A stretch of 64,000 nucleotides of DNA. Source: Oscillatoriales cyanobacterium (GTDB lineage Bacteria; Cyanobacteriota; Cyanobacteriia; Cyanobacteriales; Microcoleaceae). The stretch is taken from the NCBI GenBank assembly GCA_004292955.1, contig RDXX01000081.1, forward strand, positions 27,363 through 91,362, read 5' to 3'. The notes below the pieces were generated by a model. That model saw only the letters and a list, made by a program, of their open reading frames with translations. It was not told the DNA's origin and did no database searches. The translations under genes and the position numbers were made by a program. Shown here one piece after another: positions 59,878 to 64,000 of this stretch. Each line of letters starts with the position of its first letter. Within the stretch, counting starts at the first letter, position 1.

Positions 59878-60522
59878 ATGAAAAATCAAAATTTACCTAG
59901 CTGGATGAAACAACTCACAGGTTTCGCAGGAGTAATCGGCGCTAGTGCGTTGATTGGTTTCCCCGCTTGGGCTCACATCAACTCCAGCACAACTGTTAGC
60001 AATACAACACCAACTCAACAAGTTGCAGGAAATGTGAAAATTGCTGCTTCACCAGCACCAACAGCCTCACCGAAATCAACCACTTCACCAGCACCAACAG
60101 CCGCTACTAAGGATATTGTCGCTATTGCATCTGGCGACGCTCAATTTAAGACATTGACTAAAGCCTTGACAGCCGCAGATTTAGTTAAAACCCTCCAAGG
60201 AAAAGGCCCTTTCACTGTTTTTGCACCGACAGACGCGGCATTTGCTGCTGTGCCAAAAGCAACTTTGGATGATTTGCTCAAACCAGCAAATAAAGCCAAA
60301 CTTGTTAAGGTTTTGACTTACCACGTTGTTTCTGGTTCAGTTTTATCTACCAGCCTCAAATCCGGCGATGTTAAAAGTGTGGAAGGCGGCTCGCTGAAGG
60401 TGGTAGTTGCCGCAGGCAAAGTTACTGTTAGCGGCGCTAATGTTGTGAAAGCTGACATCAAAGCTAGCAATGGCGTTATTCACGTAATTGACAAAGTTTT
60501 GATCCCTGCTGATGCGAAGTAG
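59878..60522 (+). CDS. Fasciclin (FAS1) domain secreted protein, 214 aa
   Basis: ATG at 59878 after AAGGAAAAG. Signal peptide-like start (LTGFAGVIGASALIGFPAWA, cleavage near residue 32). A Ser/Thr/Pro linker follows. The FAS1 domain (about 80-212) has FKTLTKALTAADLVKTLQGK, FTVFAPTDAAFAAVPK, LTYHVVSGSVLS and NGVIHVIDKVLIP. Such proteins mediate cell-surface adhesion. A 15-bp inverted repeat (60557-60627) follows the stop. Confidence 0.92.
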   Translation: MKNQNLPSWMKQLTGFAGVIGASALIGFPAWAHINSSTTVSNTTPTQQVAGNVKIAASPAPTASPKSTTSPAPTAATKDIVAIASGDAQFKTLTKALTAADLVKTLQGKGPFTVFAPTDAAFAAVPKATLDDLLKPANKAKLVKVLTYHVVSGSVLSTSLKSGDVKSVEGGSLKVVVAAGKVTVSGANVVKADIKASNGVIHVIDKVLIPADAK

Positions 60523-60556
60523 GACGAGCATTTTGGGTCTCAAATGATTTCAAATT

Positions 60557-60627
60557 AGGTACGTTGTTGGGCTTAAGCCCTCTTTGATCTACAGGTATAA
60601 AGGAGGCTCAACCCCAACAACGTACCT
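60557..60627. repeat. AGGTACGTTGTTGGG inverted repeat
   Basis: 60557-60571 pairs with 60613-60627. The interior (GCTTAAGCCCTC / GAGGCTCAAC) pairs partly as well. A long hairpin between the fasciclin gene and the convergent kinase gene; it may terminate both. Confidence 0.75.
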
Positions 60628-60669
60628 TTATTTATTAATATCACAGTAATCCAAACGTATTGGGATAGA

Positions 60670-63213
60670 TTACAATAGTGTCGGCAACATGAGAGTAAAA
60701 GTTGACCCCTTGCCTAACTCGCTATTAACAGTAATTTCTCCCCCCAGCATCTCAGAGTATTTCTGCGCTATAGCCAAACCCAAACCCGTACCTCCGTACT
60801 TGCGGGTAGTCGAAGCATCAGCTTGCGTAAAAGGTTGAAATAACTTTTCTAGCTGTTCCGGAGTCATCCCAATTCCCGTATCAGTACAATTAAAAATTAA
60901 CTCTTCAACATCCCAACTATTCTCGTCATTTTGATTTTTTTTAACGCTGAGTGTAACAATCCCTTGCTGAGTAAACTTCGCTGCATTGCTGAGCAAATTA
61001 AATAAAATTTGAGTTAACTTAGTTTTATCGGAATGCAATTGGCCAATATTAGGATCGCATTCAACATTCAGGCGATTGTTGTTTCGGAAAAATAACGGCT
61101 CAACAGTTTTTACTACATCTTTAATTGTCTCGAATACGTCAAAAGTTTCTAATTCAAGTTCCCCGTGACCTGCTTCAATCTTCGACAAATCCAGAATATC
61201 ATTAATCAATCCGAGTAAATGGTTGCCTGCATTGTGAATTCTTTCCAAATCCGACACAAAGTCTTCTTCGCCAATATCTAAAGCATCTTCTTGCAGAATC
61301 TCGCTGTAACCGATAATCGCATTCAGAGGAGTTCGCAGTTCGTGGCTCATGTTAGCCAAAAATTGACTTTTCGCGAAATTAGCTGCTTCTGCTGCTTCCT
61401 TGGCTTTGTAAAGTTCTGCCTCGGCTTGCAAGCGGTCGGTTACGTCGTGAGCCAGCACTAATTCAGCATTTCTGCTGTCAAATATCAGGGTATAAGAAGT
61501 GATTTCTACATCAATAATTGTGCCGTTTTTTGTCTGGTGCTGCCACACACCCCCAAAATCAATTCCGGCATCTACTTGGGATATATCTTCTAGCAATCTG
61601 GACAGTTCTTGGCGCGGACGAATATCCGCAACGGTCATGTTGAGAAATTCGTGGCGAGTGTACCCGTAGTGCTCTACAGCAGCGTGATTGACGGCTATAA
61701 ATTCCAGAGTTTCTAAGTCGTAAACCCACATCGGATGGGGGTTGTTTTTAAACAAAAGTCTGTAGCGTTCTTCCGAGGCTCGGAGTTCGGCTTCGGCTTG
61801 CTTGCGCTCGGTAATGTCGCGGATAACAGTGCAAATAATCTCGCGGCCGCCGTAGGAAATCAGGCTGGCGCTTACTTCCACATCCACGCAGGAACCGTCT
61901 CGGCGGCGGTAGAGAACTTCGCCAATTCTGAGTTGTTTCTCTCTTAGCAGGAACAGGATATTTCGGTCAACTAGGTCTTTGGAATAGGCGACGATATCGT
62001 AAACACTCAGTTGCGAAATTGCATCAAGACTGTAATCGAGCAAGTTTCTAAAGGCTGTATTGGCTTCTAAAATGCGTTTGGTTTGAGCGTCCCACAGGAA
62101 AATGCAGTCTGTAGCTTGCTCGACTACGGCTTGGTAGCGGGCTTTTTCCTCAAGTTGTTCGCTTTCGGCGATCGCGATCGTCCCGAGCATTCCATTGATA
62201 GTATGGGCAAGGTCGGCCAACTCGTCTGCGCCCGTGACCGGCAGTCGCACCGAGAGGTCTTGGCTGCTGCTGACGCGGTTAACTGCTTTCGCCAAACTGC
62301 TCAACCGAGACAGCACCAAACGCTCAATCAGCAGCAGAGTGCAGCCGATAAATCCTATTCCCGCTAACCCTACAGACACCAGCAGGTACATTAAACTGGT
62401 TTGACCTTGGCGGTAGATTTCTCTGGGCATATCCACCCGTAGAAGTAGCGCCGGTCGATCGTAAATATCCCGGATCAAAGCATAACCTGCCATCAAATCT
62501 TCGCTGACAGGACGCACAAAAATCGGTTTTTTTCCCGACAGTTTGTGTCGCGCTTTCAGAAAGTCAGCCGGTAAATGAGCTTCATTAACGCTGTGTACAA
62601 TCAGCGGCAACCGAGTAATTTTAGAAAGCTTCTCAATGCCCGCAGCATCGAAATTGCGCCCGAATACCAGCGTGCCCCGAATCGGGCCGGTGCTTTTTGT
62701 AGTGAGAATTGGCCGGGAAGTAATCAGTATCGGCCCTGAGGGCAGCAGCAGGACACCAGCGAGGCTGCTTTTGGCGTTGGGGTGCTGCAACAGCGGGTCG
62801 TTGAGAGAAATATGCTCTTTTAATGCTTCTGGAACAGGCGTTAGTTTCATCTTGTCGCTGTCTAAACCCGTACCGTAAACTATTTTGCCAGAAGTATTGA
62901 CAAATATGGCTAGATGAACTCTCAAATTATTCAGCCCTTCTGGAACTAAATTCGAGGCAATGAATTCTGAGTTGCGGTTTTGGATAAAAGTGTAGGTGTC
63001 ATCCCACGCAGACCAGTCAGCAAAGCGCGAGTTGAAGTCGTCTGCGGTTTGCCCGAACACGCTGAGCACTCCCTTGACAACCTGTGTGGCTTCTTGTTCC
63101 TCTGCTTTGACAAGGCTGCCCAAAAGGATGCTGGAGGAGGCTGCATAGAGAATGCCAGTCAGTCCAGCGATGGTAATGCCAACTATTGATAGTGTTTTCC
63201 GACGCAGTTTCAT
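60670..63213 (-). CDS. CHASE4-HAMP-PAS-PAS histidine kinase, 847 aa
   Basis: I choose ATG at 63213; a longer frame starts at 63345. Two membrane segments (LSIVGITIAGLTGILYAASS at about residue 8, and LMYLLVSVGLAGIGFIGCTL near 280) flank a periplasmic CHASE4 domain with the typical DFNSRFADWSAWDDTYTF. HAMP, two PAS domains, and a His kinase (LANMSHELRTPLNAIIG) follow, then an ATP-binding domain (DTGIGMTPEQLEKLF, GTGLGLAIAQ). Membrane-bound sensor; ligand unknown. No partner regulator in the window. Confidence 0.92.
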   Translation of the reverse strand: MKLRRKTLSIVGITIAGLTGILYAASSSILLGSLVKAEEQEATQVVKGVLSVFGQTADDFNSRFADWSAWDDTYTFIQNRNSEFIASNLVPEGLNNLRVHLAIFVNTSGKIVYGTGLDSDKMKLTPVPEALKEHISLNDPLLQHPNAKSSLAGVLLLPSGPILITSRPILTTKSTGPIRGTLVFGRNFDAAGIEKLSKITRLPLIVHSVNEAHLPADFLKARHKLSGKKPIFVRPVSEDLMAGYALIRDIYDRPALLLRVDMPREIYRQGQTSLMYLLVSVGLAGIGFIGCTLLLIERLVLSRLSSLAKAVNRVSSSQDLSVRLPVTGADELADLAHTINGMLGTIAIAESEQLEEKARYQAVVEQATDCIFLWDAQTKRILEANTAFRNLLDYSLDAISQLSVYDIVAYSKDLVDRNILFLLREKQLRIGEVLYRRRDGSCVDVEVSASLISYGGREIICTVIRDITERKQAEAELRASEERYRLLFKNNPHPMWVYDLETLEFIAVNHAAVEHYGYTRHEFLNMTVADIRPRQELSRLLEDISQVDAGIDFGGVWQHQTKNGTIIDVEITSYTLIFDSRNAELVLAHDVTDRLQAEAELYKAKEAAEAANFAKSQFLANMSHELRTPLNAIIGYSEILQEDALDIGEEDFVSDLERIHNAGNHLLGLINDILDLSKIEAGHGELELETFDVFETIKDVVKTVEPLFFRNNNRLNVECDPNIGQLHSDKTKLTQILFNLLSNAAKFTQQGIVTLSVKKNQNDENSWDVEELIFNCTDTGIGMTPEQLEKLFQPFTQADASTTRKYGGTGLGLAIAQKYSEMLGGEITVNSELGKGSTFTLMLPTLL

Positions 63214-63562
63214 CTTGCCGAGTGTGTGATGTCCGTCTGAAATTCTCAACTCAGGAGCAATTTTACTGCTGTTTCCTGAATCCTGGCTGCTGGCGCTGCA
63301 CCAGTCTCCCGAGAGGGAGTATTGTAGGGTGCCCCGTAGCCTCACATTTTCTCGGATATTTCCAGTTTCTTGTGTGACGCACTCTACTGCTGCCTTGTTA
63401 AGGAGTATACAACTAACATCCGCTAACTTCAGGCATGGGGATGAGACCTGGGTTTTTGTTAAACAAGATTTTCGCCAAACGGGAAAAGCCTCTTAGAAAT
63501 TAGGTTGGGTTGAGGCACTCGTACCGAACAAATAGGTTTTAGCTTCGCTTTACCAAAAACTT

Positions 63563-63599
63563 GGGTTTAAAGCCCCGTCCTTCTAGGACGGCTTTGTGT
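63563..63599 (+). repeat. IS605-type left-end hairpin before tnpB
   Basis: GGGTTTAAAGCCCCGTCCTT followed by AGGACGGCT forms a stem near 63575-63593. The same GGGTTTAAAnCCCCGTC words appear (inverted) at 51651-51667. A palindromic left end recognised by a TnpA protein is expected. Confidence 0.55.
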
Positions 63600-63631
63600 T
63601 AGATTTTTAACGTAGCGAGTTCCTACGTAAG

Positions 63632-64000
63632 ATGTTCGTTCTAGAATTCAAGGCGATCGGCAAATTAAATCAGTACGCAGCAATAGACGAAGCAGTCAGA
63701 ACTGCTCAATTCGTTCGGAATAAGTGCATCCGTTTTTGGATCGACAACCGAGGAGTAGGGCAAAAAGACTTGTACCGTCACAGCACTGCGCTCAGAGAAG
63801 AGTTTGCTTTTGTCAAAGACTTGAATTCTAGTGCTTGCCAAGCCTCTGTGGAAAGGGCTTATTCTGCCATTGCTCGGTTCTACGACAACTGCAAGAAAGC
63901 TGTTCCCGGAAAGAAAGGTTATCCGACTTTCAAGAAAAACAGTCGCTCAGTTGAGTATAAAGTCAGCGGCTGGAAACTCTCAGAAACTCGGAAGCAAATC
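63632..64000 (+). CDS. tnpB: Partial TnpB, continues beyond the right edge
   Basis: ATG at 63632, open to the edge (123 codons). Start FVLEFKAIGKLNQYAAIDEA and RTAQFVRNKCIRFWIDNR match the N-terminal helix-turn-helix region of TnpB/IS605 proteins. The catalytic part is outside the window. It is a different TnpB lineage from the one at 27021. Upstream, 63426-63444 carries the ACTTCAGGC...ATGGGGATGA motif shared with 26889-26914. Confidence 0.85.
   Translation, partial: MFVLEFKAIGKLNQYAAIDEAVRTAQFVRNKCIRFWIDNRGVGQKDLYRHSTALREEFAFVKDLNSSACQASVERAYSAIARFYDNCKKAVPGKKGYPTFKKNSRSVEYKVSGWKLSETRKQI

Overview
The window is from a filamentous, Microcoleus/Oscillatoria/Phormidium-like cyanobacterium. 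The evidence is psaD, a CAAD-tailed glutamyl-tRNA synthetase, cyanobacterial families DUF2605, DUF2973, DUF3285 and DUF4058, Uma2 nucleases, many GCGATCGC (HIP1) octamers, heptamer tandem repeats and palindromic MITE-like repeats.

Positions 1-25,265 look like an integrated virus- or plasmid-like element whose left end lies outside the window. It has four blocks. (a) A leftward operon (3,687 to <1) of unrecognised, tightly packed proteins. (b) A rightward operon (4,093-10,676) of small beta-rich proteins, two of which match a common phage head-accessory pattern, followed by two long, Cys-containing, repeat-bearing proteins that could be host-binding or surface proteins. (c) A leftward replication operon (about 16,782 to 10,928) ending in a PrimPol-type replication protein. 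(d) A rightward operon (18,559-25,142) with small proteins, a membrane protein, a membrane-anchored P-loop (FtsK/HerA-like) ATPase and a zinc ribbon. Regulators sit at the divergent points: a 43-residue ribbon-helix-helix protein framed by an 18-bp inverted repeat, an excisionase-like HTH, and an XRE repressor preceded by a 12-bp palindrome. The right end abuts a sequence whose 3' half is a tRNA-Asp(GTC) (25,180-25,265), a plausible attachment site. I found no terminase, portal, tail, capsid-protease, relaxase or integrase gene. The working hypothesis, which is inference, is a tailless or otherwise atypical provirus or plasmid-prophage.

Positions 25,266-64,000 are ordinary chromosome with mobile debris: Uma2, a DCC-family protein, an IS200/IS605-type tnpB unit, gltX, hom, a hydrolase-like ORF, PhzF, trpE, a GNAT protein, psaD, a peptidoglycan-binding protein, a ~1,960-residue Ser/Thr-His kinase, a DICT-GAF histidine kinase, DUF2973/DUF2605 separated by a tnpB-less IS605 remnant, thrS, two DUF4058 paralogues, a DUF3285 protein, ybeY, a DgkA-like kinase, trpG, a metallo-hydrolase-like protein lacking its metal motif, a fasciclin protein, a CHASE4 histidine kinase, and a partial tnpB running off the right edge. 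Intergenic stretches are rich in perfect hairpins, 7-bp tandem repeats and an inverted pair of ~102-bp MITEs (31,765 and 41,765).
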